From: Mauremys mutica | Lineage: Eukaryota; Chordata; Testudines; Geoemydidae | Length of the DNA stretch: 64,000 bases | Assembly (NCBI RefSeq): GCF_020497125.1 | Contig: NC_059084.1 | Location: forward strand, 37,952,399 to 38,016,398 | Reading direction: 5' to 3' | Shown here: piece after piece, positions 49,950-60,785 of the stretch | Layout: every line of letters starts with the position of its first letter | How positions within the stretch are numbered: the first letter of the stretch is position 1 | The notes under the pieces: model-generated | Database searches by the model: none | Seen by the model: the letters and a program-made list of their open reading frames with translations, nothing else | Told to the model about the DNA's origin: nothing | Made by a program: the position numbers and the translations under genes

Positions 49950-51130
49950 TCCGGTCAATATTTGCATATGTATTTCTGTTACTGTGGACATGCTACTGTC
50001 GCAACCTGATACGCAGTTATGGCTCTGTATGGCCAATTGTCGGTCCACGGCCATCTTGTCCTGTTAAAAGGACAAGGCAGCCTCCATCTTGGACCAGGTT
50101 CTTGTTGCATAGGAAAGGGCAGAGACCTAATCCTGCCCAGCAACACTAAAGTGCTGTGTGTACTTTCCTGTTTTTTTTCTGTTGGGCCATCTAAAGGTCA
50201 GGCTAGTGCAGTGTGCAGAGACCTGATTCTGCCCAGCAACTCCATAGTATGCATTTTCCCACTCTTTTTGGGCCCGGTCGTCTGGAGGTCAGGCTAGTTC
50301 TGCCCAGCAGCTCCAGAGTACTGTATACAGAGACCTAATTCTGCCTAGATACCCCAGTGTGCCGTGTGCAAATCCTGCCGGCGTGGGGGGCAACAGCTCA
50401 AAGCCTGGAGGGAGGGGGAACCAGGGACCAATCAGATGTTGACACGAGTGAGTGAGACCCTTTCTATAAAACTAGGTTTCCCCCCAAAATCTGTGTGGAG
50501 TATCCGCGTGTCAGCTGAAGGACCTGATCAACCTTTTGGCCAGGGTCTCCTCCCAGTATAGCTAGCTCATGTCGTGTCATCTTCGTTGTTGCCTTGGACC
50601 TGTTCCTGGCACCTCATCATGCTTCTGGTGTCTGCTTTGCTGGTCAGCTGCGCCTGGAGTGCGGTATTTGTTTTCTAATTTCTGGCAGTTTGCTTATCTA
50701 GCCTCCTATTTTTCCCCTCCCTAACCCAGTACCAAGTGTGTACACAGTGTTAAGGATTAAAGTATTGAGCTCATAATTGCACAATTGCCTAGGTGTATAG
50801 TTGTTCTAAGGTTTTAATAAATTGTTTATTGTAAACTGTTTTAAGTGTGTGAGTCACTGCTCTGTCTTTGTCCGGAGTGTTTGTGTCTGGGAGCTGTCTC
50901 CACCTGGGGATTAGCTGACCAAGGAGTTCCTGTCCCTGCGGTCTGTGTGAGTGGAATCTGCCCAACTGCAGCCACACCACACTCTGGGTTTACCCTTAGT
51001 GTGAAAGCAAGGGCGGTTGAGGCAGTGGCCTGTGGGTCTCTTTCCTGTGCTGCACCGGGCATCGCCCTGACAAACCCGATTCCCATCTTGTGTGATTGGT
51101 GTGTCTGCCTATCCAGTGTGGTGCAGTGAG
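49950..51130 (+). mobile_element. Candidate LTR region
   Basis: Has three diverged copies of a gagacctaattctgcccagc phrase (about 50120-50345), a TATAAAAC at 50464 and AATAAATTG at about 50816. The density of promoter and poly(A) signals suggests an LTR, but I could not define its ends. Confidence 0.3.
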
Positions 51131-51541
51131 CAGTATAGAATTGTACTGTTAATGATTTTTGGGTTGTTTATATTGCCTCCTCACGTCACCAGGGTCACAG
51201 TTAGCCTAACTCATGCTAACTAACATTCATTAAGATCTCTTCAAAACCTTGTTAATTATTTACTGGCTTCCACATGCCTAACAACATCCCAGCTAAAAAT
51301 TGCCTCTCTCCCTTGACCCAAGTTGTAACTTTCCCCCAAATAAACGCAGCCACTTGGCTTTGCACCTTATTCTGGTCCTGCCTGATTTTCCTCTCCCAAC
51401 ATAAAGCTGATCGAACCGCAATCTATTTCGGACAGCTACGTGTAATGAAAATCCAGAATTGTTCCAGCAGTTGAAACACTGGCATGGATGAGCGGAGGCA
51501 CGCCATCCCCCTTTGGATGGTCACCACAATTTGAGGTGACC
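51131..51541 (+). other. Possible internal-region remnant before an LTR
   Basis: No domain recognised; a 66-codon frame (51274-51474) is not convincing. It runs into the polypurine tract of the next feature. Confidence 0.3.
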
Positions 51542-51554
51542 AAGGGGCGGGAAA
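51542..51554 (+). other. Polypurine tract
   Basis: aaggggcgggaaa directly before the LTR start TGTTATG, as for plus-strand priming. Confidence 0.5.
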
Positions 51555-52270
51555 TGTTATGTAAAGCCTCCGCTCAAATGCAATTGTAAGATCTGTAACT
51601 TGTATTGAGTTCTGCAACCTTTTTGCAGACTTTGTAAATTCAGTGATTGTTAGCGTAGCCTTTAAAGTTTTGTAACCTTTGCAAGCTCTGTAACCTTTGC
51701 AAGTTACCACTTGTATGAACTTCCAAGCTGTGTAATATCCCATCCCTCAGAGAGAGTGTGAATGAGGGAGTGTATGTGGGACTGGGCGGAGACGAACTGC
51801 AAGGAGAGAGGAGCCAGGTGTGTCTGATATAATCTGCCCTGAGAAGGCAGTCAATGAAGTGCTGTAAAGAAAAGAAGATCCTGGTATGCATGAAAGGAAC
51901 TGGTCTGGGAATGCTTCTCGGTGACGGACACAGAAAGGAAACTCAGCGTACGTGACAGGAGCCACCCAGTTCCAAAATAAGAGGAAGAAGGCATGCACAC
52001 AAGCCCCTGTGTCTTGACCTACTTAGCAGCCTGGATTCGTGACCACAGGCAGACACACCAGATCTACCACGCTTCAGCTTCTCGGCCTCCATGCTGTCTC
52101 CGGTAACTCTCCACCTATGTAAGTGTGTGGGTGCATGACGGTATGTATTCAGTGAATGTGCGCATGTATGAATGAGCTCCATCTCTTTTCTATCTGACCT
52201 AACAGCAGCATTGTAATAAAACTAATACAAGTGTGACCCTGGGTTGGTTTTTTGGGGAACTCAGGTAACA
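51555..52270 (+). mobile_element. LTR (3' LTR of a truncated element)
   Basis: TGTTATGTAAAG...CTCAGGTAACA, 716 bp, with AATAAA at about 52215. Preceded by a polypurine tract and ending exactly where homology to 48562 begins, so the right boundary is firm. No 5' LTR was found in the window. Confidence 0.6.
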
Positions 52271-52395
52271 CTTAACAACTCAGGTGTGGAGCTTCACAGT
52301 CAGCTGACAGTCTTTTGGCAGGTCTACAGTAATCCCGGGCACTGATTCAGGTTTGAGTCATGCTGCCCCCTTTCTGTCCACACACAAATCAGCTG
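52271..52395 (+). repeat. Duplicated segment, empty site
   Basis: Uninterrupted paralogue of 48562-49005, lacking the 311-bp insertion. Confidence 0.8.
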
Positions 52396-53276
52396 GCATG
52401 ACCAGGCGACGACTTTCAGCCTTCACAGGGGAAAAACAAGGCTCCTTAGCCAAGAGCAAGCCTGGGCGTTCCCCTCTCAGGACGACAGCTGGGCTTCACT
52501 GCTGGCAGGGTAGGGAAGATGAGGCGAGACGAGCTGGGCGGGGGGACAAGAGGCGAGGCCTGAACTGATGGTGTGTTTTGTCAAAGCCGCTTTTTAAAAA
52601 ACCCAAAAAGGGGACAAGTGGGCACCGTACTTCACCCTGCTCATTATTGTGTTCCCAAATTAGTCAAACTGATTTTGGTCTATTCATTTCTAGTTCCACA
52701 TCTTCCGTGTTCCACCACGCATGATTTCAGCAATCCTCAAATTATATCTGGGGGGCCTTTTTGCTTGGGTGAATCCAGCTTCTTCGCGTGGGTCTCTTGC
52801 ACTTGTTACAACATTCAGCATTGTTAACGCCTTGGCCTGTTTTTCACGGCGGTTGTAATGTCTCACGCACTTTCCCAGACTCTTTACATTTGAGCTCCCA
52901 ACAGGGGTACGCTTTGTAGGCCCCGTGGTCACAACAGAGGTCAAAGAGACATGACTGTGGAGTGACGCATCAGGAACTGTGTAGATTTACAGGGGTAGTC
53001 AATTATGTTTTGTCAAGGTCCAGCTTGCTTGGTCAAGGTCCAGACTCCAGAGAAAACAATAAAACAATAACAATAATAATAATAATAATTAATAAATACA
53101 TAAAAAGATTTTGGGGTCTGTTCAAAAGCATCTGGCAGGCTGGATCTGGCCTGTTGAGTACCCCTAGCGTAGGCAGCTTAGCCAGCTGGCTTGGGGTATG
53201 ATGCCACCTTTGGGTGTTAAGAGAATCAGGGTCTCAATCCTGGCTCAGGCCTGTTTTGCAAAGAGGCTACGTTTGG
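52396..53276. other. Intergenic, no gene recognised
   Basis: Includes a short (AAT)n tract at about 53057-53098. No gene supported. Confidence 0.4.
53057..53098 (+). repeat. (AAT)n microsatellite
   Basis: acaataataataataataat core with imperfect flanking units. Confidence 0.9.
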
Positions 53277-53487
53277 GAAAGAACGGTTACTCACCTGTAG
53301 TAACTGTTGTTCTTCGAGATGTGTTGCTCCAATCCATTCCAGATACGTGTGCGCGCCGCGCGTGCACGGCTTCTCCGGAACTTTTTCCCTAGCAACCCCG
53401 GCGGGCCGGCTGGCGCCCCCTGGAGTGGCGCCGCCATGGCGCTAAATATATACCCCAGCCGGCCCGTCCGCTCCTCAGTTCCTTCTT
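53277..53487 (+). repeat. DIRS terminal inverted repeat (3' end of the element)
   Basis: Outer 67 bp (53277-53343) pair with the ICR. The inner part from gtgcgcgccg to cagttccttctt is the inverted counterpart of 58221-58358. Contains a TAAATATATACC TATA-like core. Confidence 0.9.
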
Positions 53488-53521
53488 GCCGGCTACTCCG
53501 ACAGTGGGGAAGGAGGGCGGG

Positions 53522-53626
53522 TCTGGAATGGATTGGAGCAACACATCTCGAAGAACAACAGTTACTACAGGTGAGTAACCGTTCTTTCTTCTTCGAGTGA
53601 TTGCTCCAATGCATTCCAGTTAGGTG
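53522..53626 (+). repeat. DIRS internal complementary region
   Basis: 53522-53588 is a perfect 67-bp inverted copy of 53277-53343; about 53586-53626 is an inverted copy of 58359-58399. The two parts overlap at gttctttctt, the junction the circularised element would carry. Confidence 0.92.
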
Positions 53627-53641
53627 ATTCCCAAGCCTTAC

Positions 53642-54718
53642 CTAGGCGGTGGGGTCGGAGTGAGACGTGGCGGAATGCAATACCGCAGAGCCGAAGGCTG
53701 CATCGTCTCTAGACTGCTGCACCAACGCGTAGTGGGAGGCGAAGGTGTGGACCGAAGACCAGGTGGCCGCTCTGCAGATGTCCTGGATGGGGACATGGCT
53801 CAGGAAGGCGGCTGACGAGGCGTGCGCCCTCGTAGAGTGAGCGGTGAGTCGGCATGGTGTCACGTGAGCCAGCTCGTAGCATGACCTGATGCATTGAGTC
53901 ACCCAGGAGGAAATGCGCTGGGTAGAGACCGGCTCGCCCTTCATGCGATCAGCGACTGCGATGAAGAGTTGGGTGGAACGCCGAAAGGACCTTGTCCGGT
54001 CGATGTAAAACGCCAGCGCCCGACGGACGTCGAGAGTGTGGAGCTGTTGCTCCCGGGGCGAAGCATGGGGCTTCGGAAAGAAAACCGGGAGAAAGACGTC
54101 CTGATTAAGGTGGAAGGCCGAGACCACCTTTGGTAGGAAGGCCGGGTGAGGACGAAGCTGCACCTTATCAGCGTGAAAGACGGTGTAGGGGGGGCCCACC
54201 GTCAACGCTCGGAGCTCCGAGACTCTCCTTGCCGATGTTATGGCAACCAGGAATGCCGTTTTATAGGAGAGGTAGAGGAGAGAACACGTGGCCATAGGCT
54301 CGAATGGCGGACACATGAGCCTGGCCAGGACGAGGTTCAAGTCCCAGGTCGGGGCAGGGCGACGTACTGGCGGGTACAAGCGGTCGAGGCCCTTCAGGAA
54401 GCGGGAGACCATCGGATTGGAAAAGATGGTTCGACCCTCGACCGACGGACGAAAGGCGGACAGTGATGCGAGGTGGACCCGCAAGGAGGAAACCGCCAGA
54501 CCCTGTTCCTTAAGGTACCATAGGTAATCTAGGATGGTAGGGACAGGTACCACGAATGGGTTGAGCCCTTGCTGGTCACACCAGAGCGCGAACCTCTTCC
54601 ATTTTGCCATGTAGGTGGTACGAGTGGAAGGCTTTCTGCTTTCAAGCAGGACTTGCTGCACCGCCGCCGAACAGCCCCTCTCTGCGTGGGTCAACCACGC
54701 AGGTACCAGGCTGTAAGA
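53642..54718 (-). CDS. DIRS tyrosine recombinase
   Basis: C-terminal ~350 codons of a long open frame (open back to 56530). The catalytic set of phage-integrase-type recombinases is visible: the first Arg in TSARRVSELRAL, the His-x-x-Arg box in LTAHSTRAHASS, and the nucleophilic Tyr in FASHYAL. An N-terminal SAM-like region precedes it (STRTTYMAKWKRFALWC). It joins the circular cDNA into the genome without target duplication. The start is approximate: it overlaps the end of the RT/RNase H frame in another frame, and how it is translated is unknown. Confidence 0.85.
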   Translation of the reverse strand, partial: SYSLVPAWLTHAERGCSAAVQQVLLESRKPSTRTTYMAKWKRFALWCDQQGLNPFVVPVPTILDYLWYLKEQGLAVSSLRVHLASLSAFRPSVEGRTIFSNPMVSRFLKGLDRLYPPVRRPAPTWDLNLVLARLMCPPFEPMATCSLLYLSYKTAFLVAITSARRVSELRALTVGPPYTVFHADKVQLRPHPAFLPKVVSAFHLNQDVFLPVFFPKPHASPREQQLHTLDVRRALAFYIDRTRSFRRSTQLFIAVADRMKGEPVSTQRISSWVTQCIRSCYELAHVTPCRLTAHSTRAHASSAAFLSHVPIQDICRAATWSSVHTFASHYALVQQSRDDAAFGSAVLHSATSHSDPTA

Positions 54719-56590
54719 TGGAGGGACTGCAGGTTCGGATGGTGGAGTTTGCCGAAGTCCTGCGTGATGAGGTCCGGCCACAATGGGAGGGTGATGGGCT
54801 CCCGAACGGAGAGCTCGAGCAGCAGGGTGTACCAATGCTGCCTCGGCCAGGCTGGAGCCACGAGTATCATGGTGGCTCGATCCCTCCGAAGCTTCTGGAG
54901 CACTCTGTGCACGAGTGGAAACGGAGGGAAGGCATAGAGGAGGTGAGTCTGCCACGGATACAGGAAAGCGTCCGACAGAGAGCCCGGCGAGTGCCCCCGG
55001 AACGAGCAGAACTGGAGACACTTCCTGTTCGCCTTGGAGGCGAAGAGGTCGACCCGGGGAAACCCCCACCTCTGGAAGATCGTGTGAGCCACGTCGGGAC
55101 GGAGGGACCACTCGTGGGAGAGAAACGACCTGCTGAGATGGTCGGCCAGCGTGTTCTGCACTCCCGGAAGAAAGGACGCTTCCAGGTGAATGGAGTGGGC
55201 CACACAGAATTCCCACAGGAGGATCGCTTCCCTGCAGAGGGGTGACGAGCGGGCTCCGCCCTGCTTGTTCACGTAGAACATTGCTGTTGTGTTGTCCGTG
55301 AATACTGTCACACAGCGGCCTTGCAGCTTGGTCCGAAAGGTGTGACATGCAAAACGGATTGCTCTGAGCTCGCGGACATTGATGTGGAGTGTGAGCTCGC
55401 TTGCTGACCAGAGGCCTTGAGTGTGGAGGTCTCCCAGGTGAGCCCCCCATCCGAGTGCAGAGGCGTCCGTGGTCAACGTTGCCGATGGCCGGGGAGGGTG
55501 GAACGGGACTCCAGCGCACACGACCTCCGGGTCGAGCCACCAGCGGAGGGAGCGGAGAGCCGTCCTGTTGACTGTGACCACCATGTCGATGGCGTCGCGA
55601 TGCGGGCGGTACACCGTCGCGAGCCAGGACTGAAACGGACGAAGGTGAAGTCGTGCGTACGCGGTGACGTATGTACACGATGCCATGTGGCCCAGGAGGC
55701 GGAGGCATGACCGCACCGTCGTGGTCGGGAAATTGACGAGGTCTCGGATGATGGAGACCATCGTCTGGTGTCGAGCGCGAGGGAGACAGGCTTTGGCCAT
55801 CGTGGAGTCGAGGACCGCCCCAATGAATTCGACTCGCTGCGTCGGAATCAAAGTTGACTTCTCGGTGTTGACAAGAAGACCGAGGCGCCGAAAGAGAGCC
55901 AGGACCTCTATTATCTGACTCTCCAAGAGCTGCCTGGACAGACCGCGAATCAGCCAGTCGTCCAGGTACGGGTATACGTGTATCTGGTTCCGTCTCAGTG
56001 CTGCGGCGACGACCGCCATGCATTTGGTGAATACTCTGGGGGCGGTCAAAAGGCCGAATGGCAACACGGCGAATTGGTAGTGGGCGTCGTTGGCCACAAA
56101 CCGAAGGTAGCGCCGATGAGGGGGGTAGATAGCGACATGGAAGTAGGCATCCTTCATGTCGAGGGCCGCAAACCAGTCTCCCGGATCCAGGGAGGGAATG
56201 ATGGTCCCCAAGGTGACCATGCGGAACTTGGGCTTGAGTAGGTATCTGTTCAGCCCGCGAAGGTCCAGGATAGGACGTAGCCCGCCTTTTGCCTTGGGGA
56301 TGAGGAAATACCTGGAGTAAAATCCCCTGCCCCGCCTGGAGGGAGGCACCTCCTCTATGGCACCCACGCTCAACAGAGTCTGGACCTCTTGTAGGAGGAC
56401 TTGCTCGTGAGAGGGGTCCCTGAAGAGGGACAGGGAAGGTGGGTGGGAAGGAGGGGGCGAAATAAACTGAAGACGGTATCCCGAGTGGACCGTGCTGAGC
56501 ACCCAGCTGTCCGACGTTACTCGGGACCACTCCAAGAAAAAACGGGAGAGGCGGTTGTGAAATAAATGACGAGGCTCCGTAGGGGAGAGT
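54691..56590 (-). CDS. DIRS reverse transcriptase and RNase H
   Basis: An open frame with RT motifs FYSRYFLIPKAKGGLRPILD, LDMKDAYFHV (first catalytic Asp), FGLLTAPRVFTK and YLDDW (active-site Asp pair, about 55956-55968), then RNase H: TTDASALGWGAHL, NVRELRAIRFA, FTDNTTAMFYVNK and LADHLSRS. The open frame extends upstream to 56880 through gag sequence read out of frame; I start near 56590, where DIRS-like similarity (FFLEWSRVTSDSWVLSTV) begins. It ends WYLRG. No internal stops, so potentially functional. DNA synthesis on the element's RNA is primed without a tRNA. Confidence 0.88.
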
Positions 56591-56614
56591 GATGTGCAGC
56601 CCTCGTGCGTCCCA

Positions 56615-58032
56615 TCAAAAGGGTTGCTTCGCCGCCTGTGGGGCCTTGGAAGCGGCCTGGCCCCGGTTTCGGCGGTTGCCCGACGGGCGACGGCGATTTT
56701 GGGCCGGTCGCCGAGCCAGGTAGGGTCGGTACCGCGACTGATAGCGGGAGGGCTGCGGGCGGAAAGGTCTACGCTGCGTAACCGGCGTATGCATCCCGAG
56801 TGTCCGGATTGCCACCCGGCCGTCCTTGAGCGACTGGATCCGCGAATCCGTCTTCTCCGAAAACAACCCCTTGGTGTCAAAGGGCAAATCCTGGAGAGTA
56901 AACTGGACTTCTGGAGGCAGGGTGGAAGATTGGAGCCAGGCGATGCGCCGCATCGTGACCCCTGTTGCTACGGTCCGTGCCCCTGAGTCCGCCGCGTCGA
57001 GGCCGGCTGTAATGGAGGAGCGAGAGGACCGCCTCCCTTCCTCCAACATTGTGGTGAAGTCCTGGCGGGATGTCGGGAGCTCGACCGAGAGTGCGAACTG
57101 CGACGCCTGGAGCGTCCGCGGGAGTCTCGGTGCCGGGAACGGTGCCGGGACTGAGACCGGCAGTGCCTAGCTGGTGGCGACCTCGATCTGGTGCGACGTC
57201 GGGAGTGCGACCGGTACCGCGAAACGGAGCGGTACCGGGACTTCGACCGACGAGGAGACTGCGATCGGTGCCGCGATGGGGTGCGGTGCCGGGAGCGCGA
57301 TCGGCGGGACGGCAAGCTGTCGACGGTGCGGGAGCGAGACCGGGACCGTGACCGACGTCCACGCCTTGATTCCATGGAGGGTGGCCGGACCATTGCCGCC
57401 AGTTTTCCTCTGGAGACGACAGCCCGCGCCGGCGGTGCCGGGGGCCGGAGGCCTGGAGCCTCTATGAGCTGTATCAGCTCTCGCGCAGAGGCGAACGTCT
57501 CTGGCGTCGACGGCCGCCGAGGCTCGACCACGGACGGCACCGGGGAGCGAGGCGGCGCCGGACTCGACGGCCCTTGCGGCGCCAGAGTCACAGGTGCAAT
57601 GCACTGTTTGTGCAGAGGCACCACAGGGGCTGCAGGCTGCGGAGTCGCCTTGGCGGAGTCCTGCACGCGCGCCTGAGCCAAAGCCTTCGCCAGTCTTTGT
57701 TTCCTGGCGGGCGAGAGCGAGCGGTGCCGAGTCTTCGCAGCCGCTTTCTTCGCCGGCGGTGCCGCAGTCGGTGCCGGCGGTGTGTCCTGCACGGGAGGAG
57801 GCCGCGGAGGCGGCGCGGGCGGTGCCGGTGGTTGGAGGGACTCCTCCATGAGGATCTGTTTTAAGTGGCTATCTCGATCCTTGCGGGTCCGCGGCTTGAA
57901 TTTCAAACAGATCTGGCACTTGTCAGTTCGGTGCCCTTCGCCTAAGCAGCGGAGACACGCGTCGTGCGGGTCTCCTACGGGCATCAGTTTCTGGCACCCC
58001 GTGCAGGGCTTAAAGCCCGGCGCTTTGGGCAT
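56615..58032 (-). pseudogene. DIRS gag, frame-broken
   Basis: The N-terminal part starts with the ATG at 58030-58032 and has a Cys/His-rich region (CTGC, CLRCLGEGH, CQIC) and a long Arg-Ser repeat domain (about 57350-57080). The C-terminal part, 57049-56615, lies in another frame and has the DIRS Gag signature stretch (LDAADSGARTVATGV, RRIAWLQ, DLPFDTKGLFSEKTD, SLKD). The switch lies near 57060-57080. Relative to DIRS relatives as I know them, the middle of Gag seems missing, so a deletion with frameshift is likely. Confidence 0.7.
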
Positions 58033-58220
58033 GAGCCCGCACCGGCTAACGCAAAAAAAGGGGGAACCCCCCCTTTTTTAGCCTATCTAACTAACACTAA
58101 CTATGCTAACTTAACAACTATAACTAACTATGCTAACTATGTACAACAATGAACTAGAGAAAGCTAGGGACGTGAAGAGCTATCAAGCACTCCACAGTTC
58201 CAACTGCCGTCACGGGCGGT

Positions 58221-58399
58221 AAGAAGGAACTGAGGAGCGGACGGGCCGGCTGGGGTATATATTTAGCGCCATGGCGGCGCCACTCCAGGGGGCGCCAGCC
58301 GGCCCGCCGGGGTTGCTAGGGAAAAAGTTCCGGAGAAGCCGTGCACGCACGGCGCGCACACCTAACTGGAATGCATTGGAGCAATCACTCGAAGAAGAA
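58221..58399 (-). repeat. DIRS terminal inverted repeat (5' end of the element)
   Basis: Starts (minus strand) ttcttcttcgagtgattgct; contains the same TATA-like core as the other ITR, here upstream of gag and so the likely promoter. Confidence 0.9.
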
Positions 58400-58439
58400 G
58401 AGGAGCAGACCTGCTTGGGCCACAACAGTTGCTAAGACG

Positions 58440-59195
58440 GGATAAAGAGCCCTGGAGAGGCTGAGGGTGGGTTAGAAAGTCCGGCTTTAATTGGTGACGA
58501 TACTGAGTGCCTAATGCTCTAGAGTTGGCTTGAAAACAACTCTGTCTAAATCAGTCACCTGTCCTCTTTACACCACAGTGTGTGGAACCCCCTTGCACAG
58601 GAGGCAATTGGCAGCAGTGGGATTTGAACCCACACCTCTCAAGGCACAGCCACCTAGGCCCTCCCACTCCCAGCTCTGGTCCAGTCCTGCCCCCAGCTGT
58701 GTCCCTGGCTCCCAGCCCAACACTTGGCCCCGTCCCCAGCATCAGCCCAGCTCCACTCCTGCCCCCACCCCCAGCCTTGGCTCCTGGCGCCGCAGCCCTG
58801 CTTCCTGCCCCAGAATCACTCCTAGCTGCGGCCCCAGCCTCGGTTCCCTTACCACTGCCCCTACCCCCTGAGCCATCGCAGAGTGGGGGCTGCAGACATA
58901 GGTACGGCGGGCACAACCCCCAAAAGTTTGGGGCCCGCTGTTCTAGCACATCCTCTCTCATTTGTCTCCTTTCACAGTCCCAGCCTTTTCCACCTCCCTT
59001 CATACACATCTCTCCCCTCCTGTGCCTTGTCTCAGAGCCCTCTCTGCTGGTAGTTACAGATTATTCCTGAATGAAAAATAATATATAAAAAATCTGCACT
59101 AGCCCGAGGGAGGTGGGCTGGGGCTCTCCCATCTCCTGAGTCTCTGAGAAACAAACCTGAGCACAGAGCACTGGCAGGATGACGGAAAGGATAAG
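58440..59195 (+). repeat. Diverged duplicate block P, first copy
   Basis: The part from 58935 to 59195 aligns by eye with 61570-61840 (cacatctctcccctcc / cagacatctctgcagccc; tctgagccctctct; gattattcct; gagaaacaaacctgagca / gggaaccaaacctgaaccca). A weaker match, gggataaagagccctggaga versus gggataaagagatctagaga, occurs at 58440 and 61263. No gene recognised. Confidence 0.55.
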
Positions 59196-59244
59196 GAGCA
59201 AAGAACTGGATTAGACAGACTAAAAATTAACTAAAGGAGCGATA

Positions 59245-60330
59245 TGTAACCCTTCTGCCCCTCTGAGTTGGCAGCAACAAGGGCCGGGTTCAGTATCCAG
59301 GGGTTCCGTTTCAATAACGCAATGCAAAACCGGCTCAAGCCCCCACCCAGTGACCTGGGACAATTACATACCACCCCTCTGGGTGCCTCTAGGAGGCAAT
59401 ACTTCCCCTCTCGCAAGCACGGAGTCCGAGTGTAGCAAAATCCTTTTAATAAAGGAGGGAAACATGTAGCATTACATTGGGGAAACACCACAAACAGGAT
59501 TCATAACACAAACCATGAGCAAAAGACCCACCTCCAAGTAAGTTTGGCAATGTCCTTTTCCCCTCGGGATCTTAAGTCCAAATCACCCCAAAGTCCAACA
59601 ACTCAAAAGTCTCTGTCCCTGGTCAGTGCTGCCCCAGAGTTCAAAAGTTCATCTGCAGAGTTTTACCCCCCCCAGCCTGGGTGGAATTGGGGGGGGGCAC
59701 ACAGGGTGTTAAAGGGCACCTTACATGGGCCAAGGCCGACTGCCCCGCCTCTCCGTGGAGGTCTGCTGCAGCCTTTACCATGAATGGCTCTGCTCCACCA
59801 GCCGCTCCGCTCCTCTCCTCTAGCCGTCCCCACAAACTGCTCCGCTCTGCTCGCTGTTCCATGGGCCACTCCAACCGTCTCACGAGCTGCTCCGCTCCAC
59901 CAGCCGTCCCATGAACCACTCCAGCTGTCCCCACAAACTGCTCAGCTCCGCTTGCCTCTCCAGTCATCCTGCAAACTGCTCTGCCAGCTGCTTAGCAATA
60001 TATCTTCAGGCTCCCCTGCTAGTTAACACAGCACTCCCTGATCTCAGCTCAATAATTTTAGCTCTTTTAGTGGTTTCAGCTCTTAGTGAGTTCAGCTTGT
60101 AGTAGGGGAACCCCAGGGCTGGTGCACCATTGGCCCAAAGCGAATTCAGCTCAGCAGCCTGCAACAAGACTCTTGATAGAATCAAAACTAGCTTTGCTAT
60201 TCAACATTAGAGAGAGAAAAAGAGATTCAATGGGTGTGCCAGGCCCTCAAAATGCACCTATGCCATCAGGTGTACATACCTGTCCCCCACCCCTCTCAAT
60301 TCACTGGGTTTTGGAACCCATGTCCCTTGT
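59245..60330 (-). mobile_element. Candidate LTR-derived block
   Basis: Its plus-strand left end TGTAACCCTTCTGCCCC would be the LTR 3' terminus (...gggttaca) on the minus strand, with ATTAAA about 200 bp inside it (reverse complement of ttttaataaagg). The middle (59760-59990) is a degenerate ctgctccgctccacc-type repeat. The other terminus was not fixed. Confidence 0.35.
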
Positions 60331-60596
60331 CTAGCGAGTGCTACGAAGTTGATGGTGAGACCCTCTGTCATAAAACAGTCTCATAGTCCTTCATTCACAT
60401 AATCAGGGTAACAACACTTTATTCCTCCTACCCCAATAACTGAGAAATTGGGGATCACACAGCTGTCAAAGTGGCCATTTTAGGCTGCTGTGGGCTCATG
60501 CTAGGCAGAGTGGGTGTGCCTATGCAAACAAGATCAGCCCCTGAAGTTCTTTTCCACACTCGCCATAAATCACCACCAGATGTCAGGGTAGAGCTT
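60331..60596. other. Intergenic, no gene recognised
   Basis: Nothing recognised. Confidence 0.35.
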
Positions 60597-60785
60597 ACAC
60601 ATACAATCTGTTGATTACACAGAAGTAACCGTCCTAACATCAATTATTGAGTCCAGCCCAGTATCAAAGGTGAATGTACAATAAAATGATTAACTAAGTC
60701 TAAAGAAACAAGAATACAAAGTCACTCTAAGGCCACAGGTCGCTCGACAACAGGACAATGTTGCTCAAGTTGCCATTTATGAAAC
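60597..60785 (+). repeat. Diverged duplicate block Q, first copy
   Basis: Shares with 63788-64000 ctgttgattacacagaagta, accgtcctaacatc, gcccagtatcaaaggt, ctaaagaaacaa and the end gaagaatgattgaaaag; about three quarters identical with small indels. Confidence 0.75.

Larger units (their letters stand above)
53277..58399 (-). mobile_element. DIRS-type tyrosine-recombinase retrotransposon, structurally complete
   Basis: A 5.1-kb element with inverted terminal repeats (53344-53487 and 58221-58358 are near-identical inverted copies), minus-strand order gag, RT/RNase H, tyrosine recombinase, then an internal complementary region (53522-53626) and the distal ITR. The ICR is made of a piece complementary to the distal terminus (53277-53343) joined to a piece complementary to the opposite terminus (58359-58399), as DIRS replication via a circular intermediate requires. 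No integrase, LTR or target duplication. RT/RH and recombinase frames are open; gag is broken. Such elements are common in turtles and other non-avian vertebrates. Confidence 0.92.

Noticed and set aside
58615..58645. tRNA-like 3' half (ggcagcagtgggatttgaac)
   Set aside because: Resembles the T arm and acceptor of a tRNA-Leu on the minus strand, but no anticodon arm, D arm or 5' acceptor partner follows; at most a fragment.
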